In this document: positions 7,961 to 15,862 of the stretch, piece by piece
Numbering within the stretch: position 1 is the first letter of the stretch
How the letters are laid out: each line of letters begins with the position of its first letter
Assembly (NCBI GenBank): GCA_903859705.1
Contig: CAIONQ010000002.1
Location: forward strand, 1 to 64,000
DNA: 64,000 nucleotides
Reading direction: 5' to 3'
Source of the DNA: an uncultured Chthonomonas sp.
Lineage (GTDB): Bacteria; Armatimonadota; Chthonomonadetes; Chthonomonadales; Chthonomonadaceae
Notes under the pieces: model-generated
What the model was told of the DNA's origin: nothing
Database searches by the model: none
Seen by the model: only the letters and a program-made list of their open reading frames with translations
Made by a program: the position numbers and the translations under genes

Positions 7961-9025
7961 TTACTGAGATTCCGGATAGGAGCCCAGGATACGTACAAAT
8001 AGCGACTGCTCCGCGAGGAGGTTCAATGCCTTGGTTACTGCCAGATCTTTGTTGTGGCCCTGCACATCGATGTAAAACACGTAGCTCCATGCCTCGGTTT
8101 TGGTAGGCCGAGATTCGATCATGGATAGGTTTACATCATACTTTTCAAACGCGTTCAGAGCATGCACCAGCTCGCCGGCGCGGTTGTGCACCGAGAACAT
8201 AAGGCTGGTTTTGTCTTTGCCAGTGGGCTCTGGCTCGTTATAGCCCAGCACCAAAAAGCGTGTGCGGTTACCGGGGTTATCCTCTATATGCTCGCATACA
8301 ATGGGCAGATCGTTGCGTTCTGCCGCAATGGAGGTTGCGATGGCTGCAGAGCCGGGATCGGCGGCGGCGCGCTCAGCAGCCTTTGCAGTGCTGGAGGTTT
8401 CGATTCGCTCTACATTTGGCAGATGCTTGGTGAGCCACTGTTTGCACTGCGCCAGCGGCTGAAAGTGGCTGTACAGGCGCGTGATGCTGGCCAGATCAGG
8501 CGCGGTGGTCAAAAGGTTGTGCGTAATGTTCTGGTAGATTTCAGAAACAACCCGCAGGTTGGAGTTCATAAAAGTATCCAGAGTTTCAGGCACAACACCC
8601 GCCCAGGAGTTCTCTACAGGCACAATGCCGTAATCGGCCTCACTGCGCTCGATGGCAAGAAACACCTCTGCAATGGTTTCGGTGGGCACAAACTGGCAAG
8701 ATGTTCCGAATTTAGCAATGCTTGCCAGGTGTGTAAAGGTGCCCTCCGGGCCAAGAAAAGCTACCGTTAGCGGTTTCTCCAGAGCGCGGCATGCGGAGAT
8801 AACTTCGCGATAAATTGCTCGGATCGCGGTGGCATCCAGAGGGCCGTCGTTGCCTTCCAGAAGCTTCTTAAAAACGTTAACCTCGCGTTCCGGGGTAAAA
8901 TAGTGAGAGCGGGTATGCTGTTTGGCATGCCCGATCTGCTGTGCGGCGCGTGCGCGGCGGTTTAGCAGGTCTACAACCTGTTCATCAATACTGTCAATTT
9001 CTTTTCGCCATTCAGGCAGGCTCAT
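7961..9025 (-). CDS. pheA: Bifunctional chorismate mutase / prephenate dehydratase (P-protein)
   Basis: A 354-residue cytosolic enzyme converting chorismate to prephenate and then to phenylpyruvate in phenylalanine synthesis. Residues 1-85 are an AroQ-type chorismate mutase (EIDSIDEQVVDLLNRRA). Residues 90-265 are the prephenate dehydratase domain (FLGPEGTFTH; PVENSWAGVVPETLD; NRTRFLVL with the catalytic TRF motif). Residues 275-350 form the ACT domain with ESRP, the phenylalanine-sensing motif, so feedback inhibition by Phe is expected. The ATG follows AAGGGA at about 9 nt. It is a single gene, divergent from accD. No T-box or obvious attenuator was recognised upstream. Confidence 0.95.
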   Translation of the reverse strand: MSLPEWRKEIDSIDEQVVDLLNRRARAAQQIGHAKQHTRSHYFTPEREVNVFKKLLEGNDGPLDATAIRAIYREVISACRALEKPLTVAFLGPEGTFTHLASIAKFGTSCQFVPTETIAEVFLAIERSEADYGIVPVENSWAGVVPETLDTFMNSNLRVVSEIYQNITHNLLTTAPDLASITRLYSHFQPLAQCKQWLTKHLPNVERIETSSTAKAAERAAADPGSAAIATSIAAERNDLPIVCEHIEDNPGNRTRFLVLGYNEPEPTGKDKTSLMFSVHNRAGELVHALNAFEKYDVNLSMIESRPTKTEAWSYVFYIDVQGHNKDLAVTKALNLLAEQSLFVRILGSYPESQ

Positions 9026-9343
9026 CTTACCGATTTCCCTTCAAAATGCCCCAGAATTGCGGTATGCCAGGGAAGGAGCCCGCATAACCCTCGCAATCCT
9101 ATGTGGTTTCGTGTGGTTCTGTGCCGCAGCATGGTATTCCTGCAGAACAGCATATCCCCCTTACAGAACCAGCCGAAAAAGGGTACCCTGCTCTGTAAGC
9201 AGATGGATGCGGATTGGTGCGGATTGATGCAATTATTTATGAATTGCATTCAAGAGTCGGCACAATAATAGGTTGTGCCGCAGCAGATTTCTAAGTGTGA
9301 GGCCAATTCGGCAAAGCCGACTACAACATAACGAGGTGACAAT
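9026..9343. promoter_or_regulatory. Divergent intergenic region pheA / accD
   Basis: 318 bp that must hold both promoters. On the plus strand TTGCAT (9244-9249) and TAATAG (9266-9271), 16 nt apart, are a weak candidate for accD. The pheA leader contains GGGTACCC followed by a T-run on the minus strand, but no leader peptide or T-box was found. accD has GAGGTG 6 nt before its ATG. Confidence 0.35.
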
Positions 9344-10219
9344 ATGGCCCGTGGAGGATGGTTCTCCCGCAGCAGCCGTGGAACTGGCGCTCAGGCTACC
9401 GTACCGGAGGGCTTGTGGAGCAAGTGTCCGGGTTGCTCTGAGATCACCTACAACAAGGATCTTGAAAGAAACATGAATGTGTGCCCCAAATGTGGGCACC
9501 ATCACCGGCTCTCGCTTGCCGCTCGCCTGGCAATCACTGTAGATGAAGGCAGTTTCGAAGAGATCAATGCCGGTGTTCAATCTCTGGATCCGCTGGGCTT
9601 CCCGGATTATGGGACGAAGCTAAAGCGGGACATGGCCAAAACTGGCCTGAACGATAGCATAACAACGGGCCGCGCAACCATTGATGGCTTCCCGGTAATT
9701 ATCACCATTGCCGATTTCGGCTTTATGGGTGGTTCTATGGGGAGTGTTGCCGGCGAAAAGATTGTACGCGCGATGGAAACCGGGGTTGCAGAGCGCAAGC
9801 CGGTAATAATCTTTTCTGCCAGCGGCGGCGCTCGCATGCAGGAGGGGCTATTCTCGCTAATGCAGATGGCCAAAACCAGCGCCGGTGCCGCCAGGCTGGA
9901 TAGTGCTGGCGTGCCCTATGTTGTGGTGCTTACACACCCAACAACGGCTGGTGTTTACGCATCCTATGCATCGCTTGGTGATGTTATTCTGGCCGAGCCG
10001 GGCGCCACAGTAGGTTTTGCCGGGCTGCGAGTGGGCAACCAGAGCATGGGCGTAAAGCTGCCAGATGATTTTCAAACATCAGAGTTTCAGCAGCGATGCG
10101 GAATGGTAGATCGAGTGGTACCGCGCAAGGAGATACGAACCACTCTGGCTAAACTGCTGGCATTCTTCGCCTTCGCCACAGTCTCTGCCAAAGAGAAGGC
10201 ACCAGGGGTGACTGCATGA
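9344..10219 (+). CDS. accD: Acetyl-CoA carboxylase carboxyltransferase, beta subunit
   Basis: A 291-residue beta subunit of the carboxyltransferase that moves the carboxyl group from biotin to acetyl-CoA, giving malonyl-CoA, the first step of fatty acid synthesis. The N-terminal zinc ribbon is intact (Cys28, Cys31, Cys47, Cys50; CPGC...CPKC). The crotonase-fold core follows, with FMGGSMGSVAGEK and SASGGARMQEG, which help form the CoA pocket and oxyanion hole. The stop overlaps the start of accA by 4 nt (ATGA), so the two subunits are coupled translationally, fitting their need for equal amounts. Confidence 0.95.
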   Translation: MARGGWFSRSSRGTGAQATVPEGLWSKCPGCSEITYNKDLERNMNVCPKCGHHHRLSLAARLAITVDEGSFEEINAGVQSLDPLGFPDYGTKLKRDMAKTGLNDSITTGRATIDGFPVIITIADFGFMGGSMGSVAGEKIVRAMETGVAERKPVIIFSASGGARMQEGLFSLMQMAKTSAGAARLDSAGVPYVVVLTHPTTAGVYASYASLGDVILAEPGATVGFAGLRVGNQSMGVKLPDDFQTSEFQQRCGMVDRVVPRKEIRTTLAKLLAFFAFATVSAKEKAPGVTA

Positions 10220-11250
10220 TCAGCAACCCACTGGATTTCGAAAAACCAATAGCAGAGCTGGATGATCTTATCGAAGAACTGAAAAGAGTGAGCCGGGACC
10301 CGCAGGAGCGCCTGGAGGGAAAGGCCAACGGCATCGATATCGACGCAGAGATTGCGCGCTTCGAGGCAGCCCGGGAACAAATGGCGAAGCAGGTATACTC
10401 CACCCTTTCGCCCTGGAATGAGGTTCAGATGGCGCGCCATCCAGACCGCCCCTACACCCTCGATTACATCGGCATGATCTGTGACGATTTCCTCGAGTTG
10501 CATGGCGATCGCACTAATGCAGACGATCCCGCGATAGTTGGAGGCATAGCACGCTTCAACGGCCAGCAGGTGGTTGTGATGGGCCACCAGAAGGCGCGCG
10601 ACCTCAAGGGACGCCAGCTGCGCAACTTCGGCAGCGCCCGGCCAGCAGGGTTCCGCAAAGCCATGCGCCTGATGAAGCTGGCCGAGAAGTTCAATCGCCC
10701 AATAATTGTGTTTGTAGATACCCCCGCAGCCGAAGCCAACCTGATGGCCGAGGAAGAGGGAATATCGTTAACCATTGCGGTTTGCCTGCGTGAGATGGTT
10801 GGCCTAACCGTGCCGATAGTGGTTTCTGTTATTGGCGAAGGCGGCAGCGGCGGTGCCCTTGGCATAGCCGTTGGCGACCGCGTAATAATGCTGGAGCACT
10901 CTGTATACTCGGTTATTCCGCCAGAGGGTTGCGCAGCCATTTTGTGGAATGACCGCACACGCGCCGCAGATGCAGCAGGTGCGCTAAAGCTTACCGCAAA
11001 GCATGCGCTTGAGTTCGGCCTGGTGGATGAGGTATTGCCCGAGCCAGTTGGCGGAGCGCATAGAGACCCGGTAGCCACCGCAGCAGCGCTTAAAGAGGCC
11101 ATTGTGCGCGGCCTGGATGCGCTTGCAGGCAAAACCGCACAGGAGCTTACCGACGGCCGGTACGACAGATTCCGAAACATGGGGCGATGGGAAGAGGAGA
11201 CTCTGCCCGGCCCTGAATCAGATGAAAGTACCGAACAGCCAGAAGGCTAA
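10216..11250 (+). CDS. accA: Acetyl-CoA carboxylase carboxyltransferase, alpha subunit
   Basis: A 344-residue alpha subunit that pairs with AccD to form the A2B2 carboxyltransferase. It begins with the usual helical arm (LDFEKPIAELDDLIEELKR). It then carries the signature blocks RPYTLDYIGMICDDFLELHG, GRQLRNFGSARPAGFRKA and VIGEGGSGGALGI, which bind biotin and stabilise the enolate. The C-terminal tail is acidic (ESDESTEQPEG). Its length is close to that of other AccA proteins. It overlaps accD by 4 nt and is followed by a hairpin terminator, so accD-accA is a two-gene operon. Confidence 0.95.
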   Translation: MISNPLDFEKPIAELDDLIEELKRVSRDPQERLEGKANGIDIDAEIARFEAAREQMAKQVYSTLSPWNEVQMARHPDRPYTLDYIGMICDDFLELHGDRTNADDPAIVGGIARFNGQQVVVMGHQKARDLKGRQLRNFGSARPAGFRKAMRLMKLAEKFNRPIIVFVDTPAAEANLMAEEEGISLTIAVCLREMVGLTVPIVVSVIGEGGSGGALGIAVGDRVIMLEHSVYSVIPPEGCAAILWNDRTRAADAAGALKLTAKHALEFGLVDEVLPEPVGGAHRDPVATAAALKEAIVRGLDALAGKTAQELTDGRYDRFRNMGRWEEETLPGPESDESTEQPEG

Positions 11251-11272
11251 GATGGCCGCAGGGCATCGGAAG

Positions 11273-11303
11273 TGGGGAGCGCAATGTAACACCGCGCTCC
11301 CCA
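11273..11303 (+). terminator. Terminator of accD-accA
   Basis: Stem TGGGGAGCGC (11273-11282) with GCGCTCCCCA (11294-11303), loop of 11 nt, then TCTTCATTTG. The stem is strong and the T-tract weak. Confidence 0.65.
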
Positions 11304-11411
11304 TCTTCATTTGTGCCCGGCATAGCCGGGCGCGCATGGGGTAGTCTTTAAGCACGGAAATTGCTATGAGGCGGTTTCTGTTAGCGAAGAAATCACACGG
11401 GAGCAACTCAG

Positions 11412-12503
11412 GTGAACCAGTTTAATGGCCTTGGCATGGGGCTGCACAACATTTCACGGCTTTCACACGCAAAGACGCGTTCGATAAGCGCAGAGAACTT
11501 TACAGGCGAAAAAGGGAAGGCCGGAATGGCCACCGAGGGTACCGGCGCCAATGCTGCCAGAGACCTCGGTTTGGGCTGGAAGGTATCCCCTTCTATCCAC
11601 ATAGAGCCGCGCCAGATTGTAACTCTTGCCGAAATTGAGGGGCCGGGCGCCATTCAGCACATCTGGAACACGGTTGCACCGGAGTGGTGGCGCAGGCTGG
11701 TTCTGCGCATCTACTGGGATGGTGAGGAGACTCCCTCGGTAGAAGTGCCGCTTGGCGACTTTTTCTGCAATGGCTGGTGCCAGCGGTGCAACGTTACCTC
11801 ACTGCCAATAGCCGTTAACCCGGCGGGCGGCTTCAACTCCTACTGGGAGATGCCGTTCCACAAATCTGCAAAGATCACCCTGGAAAACCTCACCGAAGAC
11901 ATTTGCCGAGGTTACTACTATCAGGTGGATTACACGCTAACCGAGGTGCCAGAGGATTGCGCATATCTGCATGCGCAGTTCCGCCGCTCCAACCCGCTGC
12001 CCTACAAAACGGTACACACCCTGCTGGATGGTGTAAAGGGCCAGGGCCACTATGTTGGCACTTACCTTGCCTGGCAAGTAAATAATACGGGCTGGTGGGG
12101 CGAAGGCGAAATTAAGTTCTTTATGGATGGCGATACCGAGTTCCCAACCATTGCGGGCACCGGCACCGAAGACTACTTCGGCGGCGCATGGAACTTCGAG
12201 CATCCGCAGGGCCAGTACGGGGTGTTCTCTACAGCATATCTTGGTATGCCGCAGGTAATTATGGCTGGCGAGGCTGGCATGTATAAATCGCAGCAGCGCC
12301 ATGGCATGTACCGATGGCATGTTCCAGACCCCATTCGATTTGAAGAGGATCTGAAGGTAACCATTCAGGCCCTTGGCTGGCGCAGCGGCGGGCGCTATCT
12401 GCCACTGCAAGACGATATTTCATCCACCGTAGTGTGGTATCAGAGTGAACCGCATGCCCCCTTCCCCACCCTGCCAGACAGGGATGGGCTGGAGGTTATC
12501 TGA
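11412..12503 (+). CDS. DUF2961 / GH172-family glycoside hydrolase
   Basis: A 363-residue protein of the DUF2961 family, now glycoside hydrolase family 172, whose characterised members act on alpha-D-fructofuranosyl or alpha-D-arabinofuranosyl linkages. Visible family features are the N-terminal GPGAIQHIWNT block, DGEETPSVEVPLGDFF, and GTGTEDYFGGAWNF, which contains the conserved acidic catalytic motif. No signal peptide is present, so it appears cytosolic, acting on imported sugar. It starts at GTG 11412 with GGGAG 9 nt upstream. The downstream MFS gene begins 4 nt after the stop, which suggests uptake and cleavage of the same oligosaccharide. The substrate is not deducible. Confidence 0.88.
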   Translation: MNQFNGLGMGLHNISRLSHAKTRSISAENFTGEKGKAGMATEGTGANAARDLGLGWKVSPSIHIEPRQIVTLAEIEGPGAIQHIWNTVAPEWWRRLVLRIYWDGEETPSVEVPLGDFFCNGWCQRCNVTSLPIAVNPAGGFNSYWEMPFHKSAKITLENLTEDICRGYYYQVDYTLTEVPEDCAYLHAQFRRSNPLPYKTVHTLLDGVKGQGHYVGTYLAWQVNNTGWWGEGEIKFFMDGDTEFPTIAGTGTEDYFGGAWNFEHPQGQYGVFSTAYLGMPQVIMAGEAGMYKSQQRHGMYRWHVPDPIRFEEDLKVTIQALGWRSGGRYLPLQDDISSTVVWYQSEPHAPFPTLPDRDGLEVI

Positions 12504-12506
12504 GCG

Positions 12507-13847
12507 ATGGCGGGTACGGCGCAGGGCAGCGATGCCGGCGCCGTACCCGCCAGCCAGACCCGAGTTAGAAACAGGAAAGATCTTTTGACATCCGCAATAG
12601 GAAGCCCGCAGCTAACCGAAGCCGAAGAGCAGCAGGTTAAGCGCGATTGGGCTCGCTTCACGATACTTACGTTTTTGTTTTCTTTCGGCTTTGCCGTATA
12701 CAGCGGGGTTTTTCAGAACTTTCTGAGAGACAACCTGCATGCCAATGCGCTGCAGCTTGGCTGCCTGGAAGCCTACCGAGAGATACCTGGCCTGCTGGCC
12801 GCTATTACTGCTGGCACCCTGGTGGCCATGGCGGAAACCCGCGTGGCAGGGCTCGGTTTGTTGATTGGCGGAATTGGCATTGGTGCCTCCGGCTTTATGC
12901 CTACCTATGCGGCACTGGTTTGGATGACTGTTTTCTGGTCGATAGGCTTTCACCTGTGGGCCACCATGCAGAGTGCCATTACACTTACACTTGCCCGGGG
13001 AACCCACGGTGGTAAACACCTTGGCAGAATGTCTGCCGTTGGGGCAACGGCAACGCTTGCGGCACTTGGGCTGGCATGGGTGATGTCTAAGCTGCTGCCA
13101 AAGCACAGCTACAATCCGTTTTTTGTGCTTGGCGGAGCGTGCATTGTGGCCGCCGCACTCATCTGCTTTTCTTTATCGGCGCATGCCTCTACGCAGAACT
13201 CGCGGGCCCGAATTATTCTGCGCAAAGAGTATGGGCTGTACTATCTGCTTACCTTTATGGAGGGCTGCCGAAGGCAGATATTCTCGATTTTTGCATCGTT
13301 TGCGCTGATACTTGTGTACCACGTACCGGTGGATAGGATGCTGCTTCTGCAGTTTATCAACGCCATCCTGATAACAATAACAGCGCCAGCCATTGGCAGG
13401 CTGGTAGACCGCGTGGGAGAGCGCGGCCCGCTCACGTTTTATAGCATAGGCCTTATCGCAGTATTTCTTGGATATGCCACGTTCCGCACTGTGGGTGCGT
13501 TATACGGGCTATTCCTGATTGATAATGTTCTGTTCAGTTTTGGCGTGGGTTTCAGCACCTATCTGAACAGGATTGTGCGCCCGGGAGAGCTGACACCCAG
13601 CCTTTCGATGGGCGTTACCATGAGCCACATCGCGGCCGTTACCGTTCCGGTAGGCGGCGCGTGGTTGTGGGAGCACTACCATAACTACCAGGTACCCTTC
13701 TGGGTTGGCGTAGTGATTGCCGCTTTCTCGCTGCTGGCAACACGATGGCTGCCCACAGAACCGCCCGTAAAAATGCGGCATATCGCCGTGCCGGAGACGC
13801 CACCGCAAGAGGAGACGCCACCAATTTTACTGCCGGAAGAGGCGTAA
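12507..13847 (+). CDS. MFS transporter
   Basis: A 446-residue integral membrane protein with about 12 hydrophobic helices after a 45-residue cytosolic start. The typical MFS loop between helices 8 and 9 is seen as RLVDRVGERGPLTF. The C-terminus is a Pro/Glu-rich tail (PETPPQEETPPILLPEE). Its start lies 4 nt after the stop of the GH172 gene with no good ribosome site of its own, so translation is probably coupled. The pairing argues for import of the oligosaccharide cut by the GH172 enzyme, but the substrate and direction are inference. Confidence 0.85.
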   Translation: MAGTAQGSDAGAVPASQTRVRNRKDLLTSAIGSPQLTEAEEQQVKRDWARFTILTFLFSFGFAVYSGVFQNFLRDNLHANALQLGCLEAYREIPGLLAAITAGTLVAMAETRVAGLGLLIGGIGIGASGFMPTYAALVWMTVFWSIGFHLWATMQSAITLTLARGTHGGKHLGRMSAVGATATLAALGLAWVMSKLLPKHSYNPFFVLGGACIVAAALICFSLSAHASTQNSRARIILRKEYGLYYLLTFMEGCRRQIFSIFASFALILVYHVPVDRMLLLQFINAILITITAPAIGRLVDRVGERGPLTFYSIGLIAVFLGYATFRTVGALYGLFLIDNVLFSFGVGFSTYLNRIVRPGELTPSLSMGVTMSHIAAVTVPVGGAWLWEHYHNYQVPFWVGVVIAAFSLLATRWLPTEPPVKMRHIAVPETPPQEETPPILLPEEA

Positions 13848-13932
13848 CCTGCAAGACTATGCCGCGATCCGCCGCCGCTGGTGCCCGGTGGGATGGAGCG
13901 GTTGTGATTCAGAGAGCATGTGAGTATTTCCT

Positions 13933-15600
13933 ATGAATGGCTGGCTGCCTAAATCAATTCTGTGCCTGCGTGGATACACTATTCAACAGTTCACCGCCGA
14001 CTTAATTGCTGGTATCACTGTTGGTCTTGTTGCTCTGCCCCTGGCGATGGCTTTCGCTATCTCCTCGGGCGTGCCTCCTCAGGCTGGTATCTACACCGCG
14101 ATTATTGCGGGCTTCATCATTTCCGCACTCGGCGGATCTCGTGTGCAAATAGGCGGGCCAACTGGTGCCTTTGTTGTGGTGGTATCCTCCATCATCGTAC
14201 ATCACGGCATGGATGGCCTGTTTCTGTGTACCCTGCTTGCTGGCGTACTGCTGATATTGTTGGGCGCAACGGGCCTTGGAACGGCGGTGAAGTTTATCCC
14301 ACGCCCGGTTGTTATCGGGTTTACCAACGGCATTGCACTGCTAATTGCAAGCACGCAGGTTAAGGACTTCTTTGGGCTAAAGATAGATCATGTGCCTTCC
14401 GAGTTCTTCGCACGCTCCGTGGCGATTGGCGCGAATTTCGGCACCCTATCTGTCCCCAGCACGGTACTTGGGACAATTGCTCTAACGGTCATCTTACTAA
14501 CCGTGCGGTATGTAAAGCGCGTGCCAGGCTACATAGTTGCCCTTGTGGGCGGCACCATAGCTGTAGTTGTACTGAAGCTGCCAGTGGAAACCATTGGGTC
14601 CCGATTTGGCGGCGTGCCGCAGGGCCTGCCACACCTTACCCCGCTGCATCTGCACCTATCTCAGATACCGGCGCTTCTGCCCTCTGCCCTTACCGTTGCC
14701 ATGCTTGGCGCCATAGAATCTCTGCTTTCTGCCGTGGTGGGAGACCGCATGACCGGGGACCGCCACAACCCGAACGTAGAGCTGATAGCGCAGGGCGTTG
14801 CCAACCTGGCATCGCCGTTGTTTGGCGGCCTGCCAGCAACCGGGGCCATCGCAAGAACGGCAACCTCGATTCGCAGCGGAGCGCAAACCCCTATAGCGGG
14901 AATGATCCACGCAATCACCCTGCTGGCAGTAGTGGTGTTTGCTGCGCCGCTGGCGCGGTTTGTACCACTTGCAGTGCTCTCATCCATTCTGTTTGTTGTT
15001 TCTTACAACATGGGAGAGTGGAAAGAGATACCGCATCTGCTGAAGATGACAAAGGCAGATATCACGGTTTGGATTGTAACCTTCGGGCTTACCGTGTTTG
15101 CCGATCTTACCGTTGCTGTGGAAGTTGGAATGATACTGGCGGCACTGCTATACATCCGCAAAGTTACACTTACCACAACCATTTCTGAGATAACCGCCGA
15201 GGATATTGATGATGGCCGCCTGCATGTGATGCAGGACAAAGAGATACCGGAATATGCCGCGATATTCCGCATTCACGGTCCGTTTCTCTTTGGGGCTACC
15301 GATAAGGTGGAGGAGATACTGGACCGAATTCAGGAGCTTCCGCCCATTGTTATCTTGCGTTTACGCAATATGACGGCGATAGACTCCACGGGGATTCAGG
15401 CGCTGGAGGATCTGGCAGAGAAGCTGACATCTGCCCATAGAACCCTGCTGCTGTGTGGCGCAAGAGAGCAGCCTGCCAGGCTTATGGAACAAAGCTCTTT
15501 TGAAGAGCATATCGGCAAAGGCAACATCTGCCCGCACATTCAGGCGGCCCTGGAACGCGCCGAGGCCGTGTATCTCAACGAATATGCGGATTCCCTGTAG
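13933..15600 (+). CDS. SulP-family inorganic anion transporter with STAS domain
   Basis: A 555-residue membrane transporter. Residues 1-420 contain the multi-span SulP core. The start FTADLIAGITVGLVALPLAM and the block GGPTGAFVVVVSSI are characteristic, as is the conserved ATGAIARTATSIRSG region. Residues about 440-550 form a cytosolic STAS domain (LRLRNMTAIDSTGIQALEDL) that regulates transport. Family members carry sulfate, bicarbonate or other anions; the sequence does not tell which. Its SD site is weak. A 62-residue membrane protein follows after 11 nt and may be part of the same unit. Confidence 0.93.
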   Translation: MNGWLPKSILCLRGYTIQQFTADLIAGITVGLVALPLAMAFAISSGVPPQAGIYTAIIAGFIISALGGSRVQIGGPTGAFVVVVSSIIVHHGMDGLFLCTLLAGVLLILLGATGLGTAVKFIPRPVVIGFTNGIALLIASTQVKDFFGLKIDHVPSEFFARSVAIGANFGTLSVPSTVLGTIALTVILLTVRYVKRVPGYIVALVGGTIAVVVLKLPVETIGSRFGGVPQGLPHLTPLHLHLSQIPALLPSALTVAMLGAIESLLSAVVGDRMTGDRHNPNVELIAQGVANLASPLFGGLPATGAIARTATSIRSGAQTPIAGMIHAITLLAVVVFAAPLARFVPLAVLSSILFVVSYNMGEWKEIPHLLKMTKADITVWIVTFGLTVFADLTVAVEVGMILAALLYIRKVTLTTTISEITAEDIDDGRLHVMQDKEIPEYAAIFRIHGPFLFGATDKVEEILDRIQELPPIVILRLRNMTAIDSTGIQALEDLAEKLTSAHRTLLLCGAREQPARLMEQSSFEEHIGKGNICPHIQAALERAEAVYLNEYADSL

Positions 15601-15611
15601 GTAACCGAACA

Positions 15612-15800
15612 ATGTCAATCCTCGGATTAACAATATTTGTGCTGTCGGTTGGGTTGTGGAAGCTGCTGCGTGATGCAAGCTTTCAGAAACAGTACAATCT
15701 GCCTCGATGGATAGCTGTGCTGCCGGCCATCTTGATCATGATCAGTACAGTAATTACCATGCTTGGATTCTTTATTCTCATTCACCACGGTGAACGGTAG
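15612..15800 (+). CDS. Small two-helix membrane protein downstream of the SulP gene
   Basis: A 62-residue protein with two hydrophobic segments (residues 2-19, SILGLTIFVLSVGLWKLL; and 34-56, IAVLPAILIMISTVITMLGF) and a charged loop between them. AGGT lies 9 nt upstream of the ATG. It is 11 nt from the SulP stop and before a strong terminator, so it is co-transcribed. No family is recognised; a small accessory subunit of the transporter is possible but unproven. Confidence 0.65.
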   Translation: MSILGLTIFVLSVGLWKLLRDASFQKQYNLPRWIAVLPAILIMISTVITMLGFFILIHHGER

Positions 15801-15814
15801 ATAGTAGCCACGTT

Positions 15815-15862
15815 CAGCGTAAAAAGTGCCGTGCAGTTATCTGCACGGCACTTTTTACGCTG
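15815..15862. terminator. Bidirectional terminator (22-bp perfect stem)
   Basis: CAGCGTAAAAAGTGCCGTGCAG and its exact complement flank a TTAT loop. A-rich and T-rich stretches in both arms give a T-run on either strand. It separates the plus-strand SulP unit from the minus-strand RND gene, whose last codons lie inside it. Confidence 0.9.

Noticed and set aside
9150-9200. GGGTACCC followed by T-run in the pheA leader as a T-box riboswitch
   Set aside because: The conserved T-box sequence and specifier stem are not recognisable; only a short palindrome is present.
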